This document shows positions 11,366-24,239 of a DNA stretch of 64,000 nucleotides, one piece after another. The stretch is from Colias croceus. Its lineage: Eukaryota; Arthropoda; Insecta; Lepidoptera; Pieridae. The notes under the pieces were generated by a model, which worked only from the letters and a program-made list of their open reading frames with translations, had not been told where the DNA came from and made no database searches. A program made the translations under genes and the position numbers. Numbering within the stretch: position 1 is the first letter of the stretch; each line of letters begins with the position of its first letter. Location: positions 8,818,001 through 8,882,000 of the forward strand of contig NC_059543.1 in the NCBI RefSeq assembly GCF_905220415.1. The letters are read 5' to 3'.

Positions 11366-14300
11366 TATGTCTTTTCTTTTATTTTGAATGCATGCGATGA
11401 CACTCGTAGAACGAATAACTTATAATATTTTCCCACGCAAAAGCAGATTTTGTAGAGCTGTGACAGACTTGTCACGTCGTCATTTTTTTTGTTCTTATTA
11501 CTTTTGCAAGGATTTCCTCTACGTATTAGGATTGTCAATAATTGTGATCTCAATATTATGTAGAAAGGATAAAAGAGATAATTATGCATTATATTTGGTA
11601 CACTCGTCCTAGCTAAATCGTGCCGTTTCTTCCGCGGGCTAATCATTCTGATGACTTAATTAATAAACTTTGACCAAATCCATCCAGAAGTTTTCTCGTG
11701 AAACATTTACAAACATACATCCTCAAACTTTCGCATTTATAATATAAGAATACGTAGATTTCAAAACAACGCTTACAAAAGCTAGATCGAGTACAATCAA
11801 CAGCTCACTAATCTGCAGTCAAATTGTAATCGGTATAATAAAGCAGACATATGTTCGACACCTTTCATAACCGGTCGAACGAAGGACATCCGCTTTTTGG
11901 AGGGTAAAAAAATCGGGATCGACATTCTCACAGGAACCGCTGTGTATCCGGTGCGCGGGCGCTGTGGAAAAAACAATCATTTGTTAACGTCTATACGCCA
12001 GGTACATTACCGCCTCTCCAAATCTTGACTTGACGTATTTGGTTTACCTGCTTCACTTTAAATGCGATTTTAATCAAATTCATTATTTTAAGATCCAGTA
12101 ATAGGGTAGATACTGGAGATGTCTTCTGTATAAGATTAAGTTCGTTTCTATTATGTGACAGAATGTTAGAGACAAAAAATATTTAATTATGTCCGTAGAT
12201 AAGTCGTTCTCGTCCTTCCGTTAGTCTTTCTTCTTGATCTAGAAGGAATCTAATTATGCCCAAGTGTGAGGCACACTTAACATTTTCATCTTAATTCTTG
12301 GCCACTCATCAATTAATTATTATCGAATAGCTATTTATAAGATTCTGAATGTTAACTATGATTTTATCATTCTTGTTAATACGCGACATTATTCTTTGGA
12401 ATTTAACAAAGCATTCTTAGAGCATCTATCAAATCACACAATTAACACATCTAGAAATGTATTCCAACATTAAAATAACGACTTCCTCGATAAACGTGAT
12501 ATGGTAATCTAAAATAATCAACCAAAGAAAACTTTCTCGATTGAAAAATTACAGAAACAGCTACATTTAATATACCTTAACTAATATATAGCGAAAGTAC
12601 CAATCTTGTTTTAACACTCAAAATAGCTTGACAGTACAGTATGATGACCTCTAATCTACATTCGGACAAATTACTTCCACGCATGGACAACAACAATAAC
12701 TCGAATGTCTCTGGACACAACTCTACAGGTAGGGAACATCCACCCTTATTCAATGTAGAATACGATCGAAAATAGCGTATATTAATAATCATTACAAAAT
12801 AAGTTCTGTCAGTAGATTTAGTAATAGTTAACTAAGTGAAAGGCTGTACGTGAGAAAAACATCGCCAAGACTAACAATGATACATTTCGTCTTCTGGGCC
12901 AGTGATCGATTAAGGTTTCATTTGTCCACATCAATGCCATTGTGAAACAGTTTTATTGAAATATGAGATTTAATTGTGCAAACCTTGAACTAAGTAAATG
13001 TACTTAATGAATAAATATTGTTACATTTACACACGAGTATTTCATTTTACGCGTTTCACGCATTAAAGGTTTTAAAACAGGATTTAAATACAGTGCGTTA
13101 TCTCTGTAAATAATATAAATTGAAAAGTTTTTGAAATGTTGGGATAAATAATTTAAAAGGCAAAAGTAGCATTTTAAAACTATGAGAATCTCGCCGAGTG
13201 TTATGTTACTTATAAAATGAAACAAAAGAACAATACCATAGTCCAGACGGAGAATGGAGATTATTAATTCAATTTATTTTTGCACAGAACTGCATAACTA
13301 CTATCATCACTGTACATATAAAGTAATCAACCTTGCAAGTTGAATGTGACTTGTTGTAAAGAAAATATAGCAATTGTTTAAATTAATCAAGACAATAACA
13401 AATAATTTCAACATCCTACCCATGTAAAATTCGTACTTTCTTTGTCTTCACGTTACCACGTGAGTACAATATGTCCTTCTAGACAGTCATGCAATGTCAT
13501 ACTTAACATTTCATGATTGACCCGCCAACCTTGGCGAGCAACTACCACTGCCTGTCAATATTAACAGAAACTTCATTTTCCGTTAATATTAACGTTTCAG
13601 CTAGATGTTTACTTGGCTGTTGTGATATTGATTGTGATCGTGTTTATTTGTATTGTTGTTTAATTAAACCTAATTTAGATAAGTGTTTTAATGTCTTGTG
13701 ATAATTTTTTCAGTAAATTGCAATTTCCGGGTTTTGATTCAATTTAATTATTTTTAACTAAATTAATCTGTAGTCGAAGTCTATATCAATAAAAAAACTT
13801 ACAAAATTAATTTATCCCACATATGATTTTCTGATTAATTTTCTTTACAATTTCTTTCATTTCCATAATTCCCATTCGCGTATTATTAAATAAACTACAA
13901 TACAAACACCTACGTTACATACGTCTACGTCTATCGGGTGGCATGAAGACGATCGAGAATAAAAACTCCCCCCGTGTGGAAAGGTTTAATCCCAAAACAT
14001 ATTACGGGAATGTACGCAGATCGGACTTTACGAGTTTTCACAATAATCAACGCGAAAAGATTACATGTTAAGAATAATACATGTGTAATGTGAATTAGGT
14101 ATGAAGTTATTTTTAGATATTGCCTGTGTGATATGTTACAGTCTCTAATATAAATATATACGCGTATTTTAAAAATAAACAATACACAATTTTTCTCTTA
14201 CTTCTTGCTTCCTGAAAATAATATAGATAAGTATATTATGAATGCGTTCCTATCACCTATGTACGAGGTTTTACGGTAACAGTTTCATAAAAACCTGCAG

Positions 14301-14879
14301 ACCGAAGTTAACACCTTTGATAAAGGTAAATAAAATGAAGATACTCATAAGAGCAAACCTGAACTGTATGAAAAGATCCGTTAAAGGCAGCATCCGTAAT
14401 GGCTTTTCTATTCAATTTTCGATAGAGATTTTTTACCAACCCGCAGTTTTGCGTACGGCGGAACCAATAAATCTCCTCCTGATGTAAGGGGCGAATTAAT
14501 CACTCGACAAATCGGCCAACTAGTCGTAAGATTCGTCAGACGTCTCAAAGAATATACACTCAAATTCTTGGTCACTTGAGTTCATATTGCAATACACAAC
14601 GTTCTATTTACTGTTCGGAAGGTGGGAATAAGAAGTGGAAATAAATAGTATCTTTTGCAACCATACACTCAGAGGAGATTAAAGTGTTCGGGATAGCTGT
14701 AACATAAATTAGGGCCACGGCCGTAGCTTTTGATCGCCGTAAACAAAATGAACAGTTGTAACTAGTAGGTACATGATTGTTACCACAAAAAGAGCGGAAT
14801 ACGAAACAAAATTCATCGGATGTGAATCAAAAAATCAAAAATCCAATTTCATTTAGCGACGCTCTGAAATTTAAAAGCT
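11366..14879. other. gene-free DNA
   Basis: No gene or named repeat. The part 11860-11990 (ACCGGTCGAACGAAGGACAT ... GGTGCGCGGGCGCTGTGG) is a small G+C-richer island. Frames such as 11332-11646 -, 12577-12792 - and 13931-14182 - look like chance. Confidence 0.4.
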
Positions 14880-15350
14880 GTGTTATTCCCGCCTATTAAG
14901 GGTAGGGCAGGCGGGTCGGTGGGAGGGCTGGTATCGGGCACGAATTAATAAACAAACTGGCCAAGGCCACAGCCACACGACCTTTAGCCCATCCTCGCTC
15001 CCTTTATCCGTTAATCATAAAACCATTGAATTATTTAGTTACTCATGCCGTTACATTACAAGAAATAATGTTCGTAAACGTATATGTGATATTGAGGGGA
15101 GCCTTCTCGGCGAACGTAGGGACGATTTGCATTATGGGAGATGATGGTTACAGAGCAAATCCTCGATTCGCTATAAAACGTCGCGACGAAAGTGGGCTCA
15201 CACGGCCAAAGAAAACGTTGTCATTCAAAATCAGACCACGTGTACAATATTTCATCATCAGGAAGGGTGGTCTCCCTTGCTCTCTCCGGCGGCCCCACAC
15301 TCTGGCCGCCCGCGCCCGACCCAAAAAGTCTATCTGCACTTGACATGGGA
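14880..15350. promoter_or_regulatory. G+C-richer island, possible regulatory DNA
   Basis: Two blocks stand out from the AT-rich surroundings: 14888-15005 (GGGTAGGGCAGGCGGGTCGG, then GGCCAAGGCCACAGCCACAC) and 15260-15345 (CTCTCTCCGGCGGCCCCACA, GGCCGCCCGCGCCCGACCC). Overlapping frames on both strands (15026-15343 +, 15148-15339 -) lack recognisable protein features, so I read them as by-products of composition. Function is inferred only from contrast with the background. Confidence 0.25.
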
Positions 15351-18300
15351 GGAAACGAGACAGATTAACCGTAGTGAAGGGAACAAAGCTAAATATGTTT
15401 CAAGCTGATACTTGCCCTGTGTGGTATACGGCAAATTTTACAGGTACTTATTGTTACTGTGCATGTCCTTTGTGTGTTTGCCTCTTGCTGGACTTTTATC
15501 TCTTGATATTGTCCTCGATGTCGGTTCGAGTACTTACCCTGCTTTTAATTTATATCCGAAGTTTATTGTAAGCCTTTTATCTTTGCTGAAATTCTGTATG
15601 AAATATGATGGTAATCGCTTATTTAAAGAATAATTCTCGTTACGTCATTAAAATGCATAATTAAAATCGTTTAAAATGCCTTGAAATCAAATGTTTGTCA
15701 TTTACAGTTTCGCACACAACGAAAGAGTGTGTTTACGGGGCTCCACGCACACATCGCACCCTCGGCGTGAAAAGTTTGAGCAGTAATTTATATGACGGTT
15801 TAAATAATTACTTCGCGTTTTTGGTTCAATTTGTAGATGAGGCGGTGTATCGGTGCTGTTGACATTTATGCGTATTACTCTGCTGGGTTTATTGATGGTA
15901 TCTTTGTTTCGCGAGGGTTGTGATAACGTGCATAATTTTATTAATATGTTCATGGCATTCTGTAAGCCCGGACTATTTAGTATGAGAACTTTTCTTAACT
16001 GTCTAATAATATTGTACAAGTGCAGATTTCGTAACGGTACCTAAACAAAACAATTTTTAATTTAATCTCAAGAAAATTACCTCGTTTAAAATTAATTTTC
16101 CGCATTATAAAACCTTTTTCATTCATTGCCATCTGTTTCGAAAATAGATCGCTTGTCAATAAAAATGTAAATTCGCCACTTCGCTCTCAGCTAATTCATT
16201 TCCCAATGGAAAATCCGAACCCGTCACTAGAGATCGATGAGCATTCATTTTGCTAAATTTTTTAGATTTCAATACTGACCAGACGGTAACTTGGAATTTT
16301 CTTTTAGGAGTTTTCTTCGCCTTTGTTTGCCTGTTTAAAAACAAGTTATGTATAAGTAAGTATCTATCGCTTAAGTTGAATAAATAAATAGATCATATAA
16401 CTATTTCCGGACTCGTATAAAATCTATTTGACATATGCAACAGAAACACAAAAAATTCTGACCTTCTAAACAAAGCAAAAAATCGAAGTACGCAAATTTG
16501 ATCCAAAACCCCGAGGTGTAGTATTCAACTCGCGGTGATACGCCTGACACCCTAATCAAATAAGTACCTTTTTCAGAGAAAAGATACAACAACAGTAAAA
16601 ATAAACCCTAAGCGGTGGGAGTACAGTTTATAATGGGTTTAACTGCTGGTGTCAGACTAGCTTCCGCATAAAACGTATTTGTAGGAAGGACGACCCAGAA
16701 AATGGGTATAATGTACTCACACTACCGTCGCTTCCTCCTTACCCCCTGCGTCCCCCAGGACTACAGAATTTTATATAACAAGCTATATCTCCCAACTCGG
16801 TTATTGTCAGCAAAATGCCTTAGACATAATTTTTTTTAATTAAACTTTACTGGCCAACCCGATGAGACGTTGCAAATCCTTTGCAGAAATCTGGTAGTTT
16901 GTAACAACTTCATCTTAGAGTATTTTTTATCATTTATTTCGATGGAAGAAGAAATTGATTTTTTTGCAGTGTTGTATAGTTGCAAGTTGAAGTTTGGTAT
17001 GCAAGTATGGTAAAAAGTAAAGAAACGGTTTGACCAACGTTATATATTATTTTCTAATTTCAATTAATTGTTATTCTTCAGTAATTATTGTTTAATATAC
17101 GTAAAATTCTAAACACAACCAGCGTTTAGATTAAATAATATAATCATGGAATGTGAATTGTGACAAAAATAGCAGCGCTGAATCCTCGAATACATACATA
17201 CATACTTTCTAAAAATACAAATCTATTACAATGTTCTTCCAAAAATAGTCACAATATAGCAAATATATAAGAATGTGAAAAATTTCATATTTCTGGATGT
17301 ACAAAAAATAATCAATTTAATTTAATTTATTTATCAAATAAAACCTTACACAATATTTATCTTCGTTCCTAATAACAATATTAACACACTGAACTTTGAT
17401 ATAGAAAACTGATATCACAGATTATCACAAAAACTTCATCTGTTTGTCGATAATGTGATAACATTTCAAGAGAATTAAAAAAGCGATCCTTTAAACAATT
17501 TCTCACTCAATCACGTTAAATGAGTGGGTGAGCCTCCCCCGTTTCCAATGAATACCTACCGAGTGTAATCCACCGCCTACTGTTAAACGTAGATACGTTT
17601 TCTTTTTGATTTGTATCTTTATAATTATAATGTGTAAACGTTATAATATGGCACGAAAAGGGCAATATTGTTTTTCTTTTTGTTTGTGATATTTTTTCTG
17701 AACTTACACCTTTTAATTTCAGTTTATATCACAGATGTATTGAGAAGAACCTACTTTTAAATATAGCATTATTTTATATTACAACCATAAAAGCCTCATT
17801 TTAATAACAGAAAAGAATTACAAGATTTGCTAGCAATCTATCAAGAGACACGTTTTTTTATACTTTAGCGGACACTAATCGAAATGTTGTAATTTTTTTT
17901 ACAATATTTAATTCACTTCTACTTAGGAGTTTTCGCTAAGCATAGAAACTTCAGAACTCAATCATCCTGTAACCTCTAACGTGCTCTTAATATAGCTATT
18001 CGTATGATCTAAACGAAATAAAAAAATGTCAAATGAAGGACATATCCAATTTCGAGCTAAAATGATGATTAGTTTAATTATCTATCCTAATTGTAATGCT
18101 TGTACTTTACCTACTCAAAATTAATGTCATTTGAATTATGTTATTTAAAATAATTGTGATACAATTATTAATGAAAAAAATAAAATAAAACTGAATGTAT
18201 ATTTAGCAGAACTCACGACCGAAACGACCTGTAGACGATCTTTGAACGCAATGTATTAAAGATTATTGACTGAAAGTAACCTTGGAGTGTGACAATTCGA

Positions 18301-18474
18301 ATTAACGTGACTGCTACAAACGGCTCACCACAAAACCTACTATCAGATTAATCACAAATATATAACACTGATTATTATAAGCGAATAATTATTATTATTA
18401 GCTTCGTTTCCATTGTGATCAGAAATACTCTCAATCGAAGTTTTAATTTCGATCCTGAAACAAAAAAGAGCGAG
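15351..18474. other. gene-free DNA
   Basis: Chance frames only. Small complex islands lie at 16615-16765 (CGTCGCTTCCTCCTTACCCC) and 17515-17580 (GTGAGCCTCCCCCGTTTCC). Confidence 0.4.
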
Positions 18475-18590
18475 ATGGCAAGATTCAAAGATACCAAAAT
18501 CGTCGGCTATTTCCATGACGTGACGGTATTGCCATGACGTGACCTTGAAATTTTACGCCCAACGCGCCTAAAGCAGTTTAACTTCAAAAG
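18475..18590 (-). repeat. dispersed 'CGCGTCATGGC' repeat, copy 1
   Basis: On the minus strand it reads GCGTAAAATTTCAAGGTCACG, GTCATGGCAATACCGTCACG, GATTTTGGTATCTTTGAATC in the same order as copies at 21636, 26147, 45748 and 57853. The distal TTTCACTTCTGACACGTGTG part is missing here. It has no coding potential. Confidence 0.65.
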
Positions 18591-21094
18591 TTTTCATGTA
18601 AAATTTTCCATTGGTTTTGCATTTTGCAGATTATCAAACGAATCACACAATCATAGATTTGAGATTTCTACCTCTTTATACTATTACGATATTTTCTTTA
18701 ACATAAAGAAAATCAATCGGGAAAATGTATCGAAAAATTTAGTAACGAAGGTATTGGCAACCCTTATGTAATTGTGCTCTGAGCGAGATTGTGGGTAAAA
18801 ATAGGAAAGCAAAGACATCCGGAATCCGGATGCCTTACCGACACCTTCACCGTAGAAACGCATACCTTTAGGTATCTTCTTTGAATATCCTGAATGGTAT
18901 TCTATGCTACCTCTGGAAAAATAAAGACGGAGTTTATGAATTATGTCAGTATCACTCATAGTTAACACATAACTGAATACATCCATATTGTACATGCAAT
19001 TATCAACATAAATAAACATAACAATAACTATTCCAGCAATTACTACATCGCACTGACGTAACAGATTTTTAATACAAAACAAGAATTCTAACACATCTTG
19101 TATGTCAACTTTAAGTGCGAGCCAATTAAACGCAAACATATAGCATTCAAAAACTAGAAAGCTGGTAATTGTTGTTTATAAAGCACATAAAGAAGGCTTA
19201 GAGGTTCGCAATAATAACGGTAGAATCGCATCTCAGGGCGAATACGTGATTCGCAATCTTATCTTCAGGCCAGTCGCAGCACCAACACTAGCAACGTGAT
19301 AAAGAAACTACTAAAAAGCCTAATTAGAACAATACATTAACTATTCTTGCACGTACTTGCTGTGAAAGTCAATTTTAAACATAACTTTCCTTTCGCTGGA
19401 TCAGTAATTACAAACAATGTATAATAATTACAAGTGAAAAGCGATCGTTTAGTTAATTGTTTTAGATAGATTGATATATCCAGTTAATTATTGATTATTA
19501 AATCAAGGTTATACACCTTATATTGTATTATCGTAGTACCAATTTATATCGCTATACTGTCGTTTATTTTACGAAAATCTTTAATAATATGTGTGGTGGT
19601 GTTTTTCTCATAAAATATCGATAAGTTCGATGTATCTTTACAGTAACAACAAGAGCTCTAGAGTTTGAAATATAAATCAAGTAAAGTCCTATTACTCCCA
19701 ATAATACAACAATTCGAAGGATAGAACTCATACTCTAGAAAAAAATACGACTAAATTTTATATGACAGCCACTCACAGGCCCTCGTATTGACAGGAATTT
19801 AGTACACATCCACGTAAGTACTAAGTGTTTAGTAATCGATATTTTTCATTTAAATAAAAGTCCAATAGGTTAAACGTCAGTAACAGCGAGGCGACTATAA
19901 CTATGACCTAAATAAAGTGCGAGTATCGTACCAATTCAATTTAATCCAATTACTGCGCACATATCGTTATGCGGCGGCCAGAACTTCGTCACCATTGAAT
20001 TCGTCTATACAACTTGTCTATGAATTATATTATGAATGTTGTATAGTCTATAACCTACGTAGAGAAAATCCGCTATGGTCGTAGTAGAGATCTCCTGTGG
20101 TTTAGCTTGATCTGATTATTTCATAAATTGTTTATTAAAACACTTTCTGTTTACTGCCTACTTAATATAATTTTTAAACATGTTTCCGTTGGTTTTGTTG
20201 CATCGACTCTTTTCCACCACAAATCGTGGAAATGAAATTCGATAGAGTACAGGTAGTATTCTGTGGTACTAATCGTACTTGATGATACATATAATTTAGA
20301 CTTTTCATGAGCCATTTTTATCTACATAACACCAGTTATTATTCACATGTTGTTTAACAAAATTTTTTACATAATAAAATAACAATTCCTTAAAGTTGTT
20401 CTACAATCGAACGATGTAACGTCACCCGTCGCAATTGTGGCCATATCTATAGACTCTATAGGGTTGACTCATATAAGTATTGTATGTATGTTTCATTGCT
20501 TTCACAATATTTTACAGTCCGGTATTGATTATTAAAAGCTTTTAACATCACTACATCAATCTACTCTGCATTTACTATTTGCATATTGAATACATTAATG
20601 TTTTTGTAAATACATACCTATACAAATAATTATTGTTATCAAACTAAATATTGCTAGAAAATCAAAGAATGTTTTCATGCTTTTGAAGAGAAATGTGATT
20701 GCCTTATTTGAATTGATTATTTGCGATACATAAGTAGTTAGTTTTTTTAAAGGAAATTATGTGCATTGAAAAATACAGTGTTCAATTAATGATCTCAATT
20801 CGAATACTGAAATCGTAAGCTTCAATAGATTCAGTAGTAATTATGATTGCAACTTAATGCCTTTATTACAATCTCATTACAATTATCAGCATATTTCTAT
20901 ACGTAAATAAAAGTTAGGACTTAGGACCCCTCTGACTGTACACTTTTATCAGGTAAAAAATGGCTGATATTCAGTGCTGTAATTTAATCTGGACTAAAGA
21001 GATTAGATTCCAAAATAGTTCTATAAATGCCATAACACCTCCGCTTTCTTTTATTCGCAAAGTACGTATCTTTAAAACATTAACCATCTAGGTA
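18591..21094. other. gene-free DNA
   Basis: The longest frame, 18684-19139 (-, 151 codons), has no signal, domain or composition that I can link to a protein and no intron signals tied to it; I do not call it a gene. The rest is AT-rich. Confidence 0.35.
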
Positions 21095-21262
21095 TCTATA
21101 CTATAAAAATGAATCGCAAAATGTGTTGGTAAGCGCATAACTCGAGAACGGTTGAACCGATTTCGTTAATTCTTTTTTTATAATATTCCTTGAAGTACGA
21201 GGATGGTTCTTATAGAGAAAACGTAAACATGTACCACGGGCGAAGCCGGGGCTGACCGCTAG
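21095..21262 (+). mobile_element. non-autonomous Helitron
   Basis: It begins A|TCTATACTATAAAAATG, contains GAACGGTTGAACCGATTTCG, and ends CCACGGGCGAAGCCGGGG ... CCGCTAG|T. Both ends and the A/T target are preserved. Confidence 0.8.
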
Positions 21263-21635
21263 TAATATATAAATTAGTAAACTTGAAATTACTCGTTTTA
21301 AACACGCCAGACAGTTTAGTGTTTAGGCCCGAAATTCTAGAAACAAGATTAACTAAACTATAATATTGTGAATATATCCAGAGGTCAGAGCAAATGGCGA
21401 CCCAAATACGCTCCCGACAACTCAATTACAAAGTACGCAATTTATTATGCTGTCTAGTTAGTGATAGGGAAAATATGTGATGATTTTTGTTAGAAGAGAT
21501 ATAGTATTCTTGTTGACATACGTTTAATTTGTTATTTCTGTGTCGAGAGACGAAGATCTAAGTCTTCTGGTTTTCTAATTCTCAGTATCTTCAGTTTGGC
21601 TAATTTGTCAGTTAAAATAATGTATGATTTTTTAA

Positions 21636-21790
21636 AGTGAAACAAACTTCTTTAGTGCGTTGAGAGTAAAATTTCAAGGTCGCGTCATGGCAATATCTAC
21701 GCATCATGGAGTAAGGCCACGATTTTGGTATGTTTGAATGTTACCAAAAAAGTTTCACTTCTGACACGTGTGCTCGGCACACACACTCTT
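21636..21790 (+). repeat. dispersed 'CGCGTCATGGC' repeat, copy 2 (fullest)
   Basis: The start AGTGAAACAAACTTCTTTAG and the later ACCAAAAAAGTTTCACTTCT are partly inverted to each other (AGTGAAACTT against AAGTTTCACT), which suggests a MITE-like origin. The body holds GGTCGCGTCATGGCAATATC and the 3' part GACACGTGTGCTCGGCACAC. This is the most complete of the copies in the window. Confidence 0.65.
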
Positions 21791-21869
21791 TTTTTGAAGT
21801 TTTGCTACTTTTGCTATGCACCTTTCTACTTGATAAATAGAGAATCAAATATTTTTCTTTTATTTTCAA

Positions 21870-22050
21870 CTAGCTGTAGCTGATCCCGCCGTTTCACCCG
21901 CATTGCTCCGCTCCTGTTGGTCTTAGCGTGATGATATACATATAGCCTATAGCTTCGATAAATGGGCTATCTAACGACTAAAGAATTTTTCAAATCGGAC
22001 CAGTAGTTCCTGAAATTAGCGCGTTCAATCAATTAAACTTTATAATGTTA
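21870..22050 (-). mobile_element. non-autonomous Helitron, 5' end decayed
   Basis: The minus-strand 3' end is intact (GCGGGATCAGCTACAGCTAG|T), with the GCGGGTGAAACGGCGGG motif and the GAACGCGCTAATTTCAGGAA... segment of the family. The TCTATACTAATATTATAAA start has decayed to AT-rich sequence near 22040-22050. Confidence 0.7.
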
Positions 22051-22429
22051 ATAAAATAAAATATTTTTCTATTATTTTCAATTTCTTTGTTACATAATAA
22101 TTCAATCTTTACCAGGTAAAAATATTATTTAACAACAATACCTTGTTTGTCGTTTAGGTCACACAAGCCTTAACCAACTTTTAATCTTTAAGAACTTTCT
22201 TCATGAAGTACTTATTTCTCAGTTCTAAAGTTCCGTTTCTAACTGGAAATTGTTTTTATAATCCAAGACTTTTTTGGACGTTAAGAACAAGAACCCATTT
22301 GTTTCAATATTTTGCCTTTAGGTACTTCCACTTTTTCATAATATTTATCAAACTGTTAAGTTTGATTAATATTTGTGTAAGTTTAGCAATAAATCAATAC
22401 AATTTTATTCCATTATCAAAAGCTATAAT

Positions 22430-22546
22430 ATCTGTACCAAATTTCATCCCAATCGGTTCTGTGGTTAAAGTTTTACACTTTAACCACAGAACCAGACGAG
22501 ACAAACAGACAGGCAAAGTTACTTGCGCATTTTTATTTATAAGTTA
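22430..22546 (-). mobile_element. Helitron fragment with an internal perfect hairpin
   Basis: On the plus strand ACCAAATTTCATCCCAATCG ... CAGACAGGCAAAGTTACTT ... GCATTTTTATTTATAA corresponds in order to the copy at 33927-34109. Inside, GGTTCTGTGGTTAAAGT (22455-22471) is followed after five bases by its exact complement (22477-22493). The longer frame 22203-22547 (+) is an incidental reading through this repeat. Confidence 0.5.
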
Positions 22547-23329
22547 GGTCAGACAATACAATTTAGGATAATAATTACAAATTCATTACAAATTCGATAG
22601 AATAATTATACATATATTATATATAAGCAAGAGGTAGGATCTGAAGTCGGTATTTACTAATCAAAATGTAATTCCGAGATAATATTGCTTATAGAGCAAC
22701 ATCTAATGCTGCAAATGTAAACCTTCATGAATATTCATTATCACTAACCTCTTCGGATTCTATCCTAAATCATCATTTAGCGGGATAAAAGTTATCTCAT
22801 ACTTTAAATTTTAGTAAAAATCATCTGTCAGTGAATTTTTGATCAAACCCGTTCAGTTTAAAAACTTGAGAATTAACTTAACTTCTTATTTCATATTTAG
22901 TACGACAATAATTCACATAAGAAATCTTTTTGAAAATTTATCAATTTAATACAAAAAAGAGCAAAAAAGGAAAATATGTTTTGCGAAAATAAACATTTTT
23001 TTTTATTGTGACTTATATCAGTTAATAAGTTAATTTTACTTTAAGGCAATTACTTCAAAGATGTAAAACGTATATCATTGAGAAACCTGTTACGGTAACA
23101 TTATTGTATTTTCCAGAAAATGTCTCCGGGTCACTGAAACACGATGTGGGCGGTAACACAATATTCTATTTTTTAACTCACGGAAAGGTCAGGCTTTAAG
23201 TAAATATTTTATTATAATCCGAGCTGGAGGAAATACTTCTGTTATAATTTTCAAGATCTTTTTAAAAATAGCATAATTTTTAAAAACATATACGAATTTT
23301 TTTACACAAACCCGTTTCATAAAATACTT
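22547..23329. other. gene-free AT-rich DNA
   Basis: Nothing recognised. Confidence 0.4.
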
Positions 23330-23380
23330 AAATCTATCGTTTGTTTTGTTCATTAATTGAACAAAATAAACGATAGATTT
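23330..23380. repeat. 51-bp near-perfect palindrome
   Basis: Arms of 23 bp (AAATCTATCGTTTGTTTTGTTCA-type, 23330-23352 and 23358-23380) differ at one base and are separated by five bases (TTAAT). No repeat family is recognised around it. Confidence 0.8.
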
Positions 23381-23539
23381 ATAATATAATTATAGATTTA
23401 TATTATAATAAATAGAATTTCATCCTTCTTTTCTTTTCTTATACTAAGTTTTTTTGTATCAATATCAATTCCACATACTTCTGCATTATTTAACTAAACA
23501 AATCACGTACTATTAATACTCTTATTAATATAGCCATAA

Positions 23540-23636
23540 TAAAATAACACTCATAATCACAAATAATAAAATAACATTAATAAACAAAATAATCTCTCAA
23601 ATAATAAAATAACATTAATAAATAAAATAACACTCC
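23540..23636 (+). repeat. AT-rich minisatellite, about two and a half units
   Basis: A unit of roughly 38 bp, AATAATAAAATAACATTAAT followed by AAACAAAATAA and CTC, is repeated (clear at 23566-23600 and 23603-23636), with a degenerate earlier unit at about 23540. Confidence 0.55.
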
Positions 23637-24225
23637 AATCAACGCATAAAATTCAAGCTGTTATGTAGCTGTGAAAAATCTCCGTTGTAATAATGATATC
23701 AGAAGAACATTAAACGAATCTAAGGTAAGCTCCTACGTTGCAGTCGAGACCGTAGGCTGTGGCGCCTCGCTTCCAGAATTAATAACTTTCTCACTGAGGA
23801 GGGGTCTCTCACACCCACCCCACACCGCAGAGCCCGTACTTCTGTTGCAAATCTCGCATTACTTCGAAATTTTTGGAGGAATTTTTTGGGCTGCCATTTA
23901 AGGTGGTCATGGTAAAGCATTTATATAGCGAAATTAAAATATACGTCTTATAATTTATTTCTATTGATCAAATAAGGTGTATTTTTAGGACAGAATTAAG
24001 AAGGTTAGTAGCAAAAAGAAGATATAATATATTTTCTTTCTTAGTGACACATTACTGGGCTGTAAGTTTTAACCTTGTATTAGTGGTCATCTACCATGCG
24101 TTACCAATAAAAATGAAGAAGCAATGCGGATACATAAAGGTAGTGATAGAATAAACTATCGAATCGAATTGTTTCCTGTTTTGTTCCAATTGTATACATG
24201 CTCATATTATGTATTCAGGCATCGA
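23637..24225. other. gene-free DNA with a complex block
   Basis: The block 23730-23905 (GAGACCGTAGGCTGTGGCGC, GGAGGGGTCTCTCACACCC) is richer in G+C; opposing frames 23671-23901 + and 23720-23920 - show no recognisable protein. Confidence 0.35.
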
Positions 24226-24239
24226 GTTGCCATGGTAAC
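24226..24239 (+). promoter_or_regulatory. RFX-type X-box match
   Basis: GTTGCCATGGTAAC fits the X-box consensus (GTNRCC, short spacer, RGYAAC) bound by RFX factors. It lies at the edge of a small G+C-richer block (24226-24295). No start of a gene is visible next to it, so a role is only inferred. Confidence 0.35.

Noticed and set aside
15026..15343. Overlapping opposite frames in the G+C-rich island as coding
   Set aside because: Open frames on both strands follow from the low stop-codon density of G+C-rich DNA; neither product has recognisable features.
18684..19139. 151-codon frame on the minus strand
   Set aside because: It is the third longest frame but has no domain, motif or splice context that I can recognise; length alone is weak evidence in AT-rich DNA of this size.
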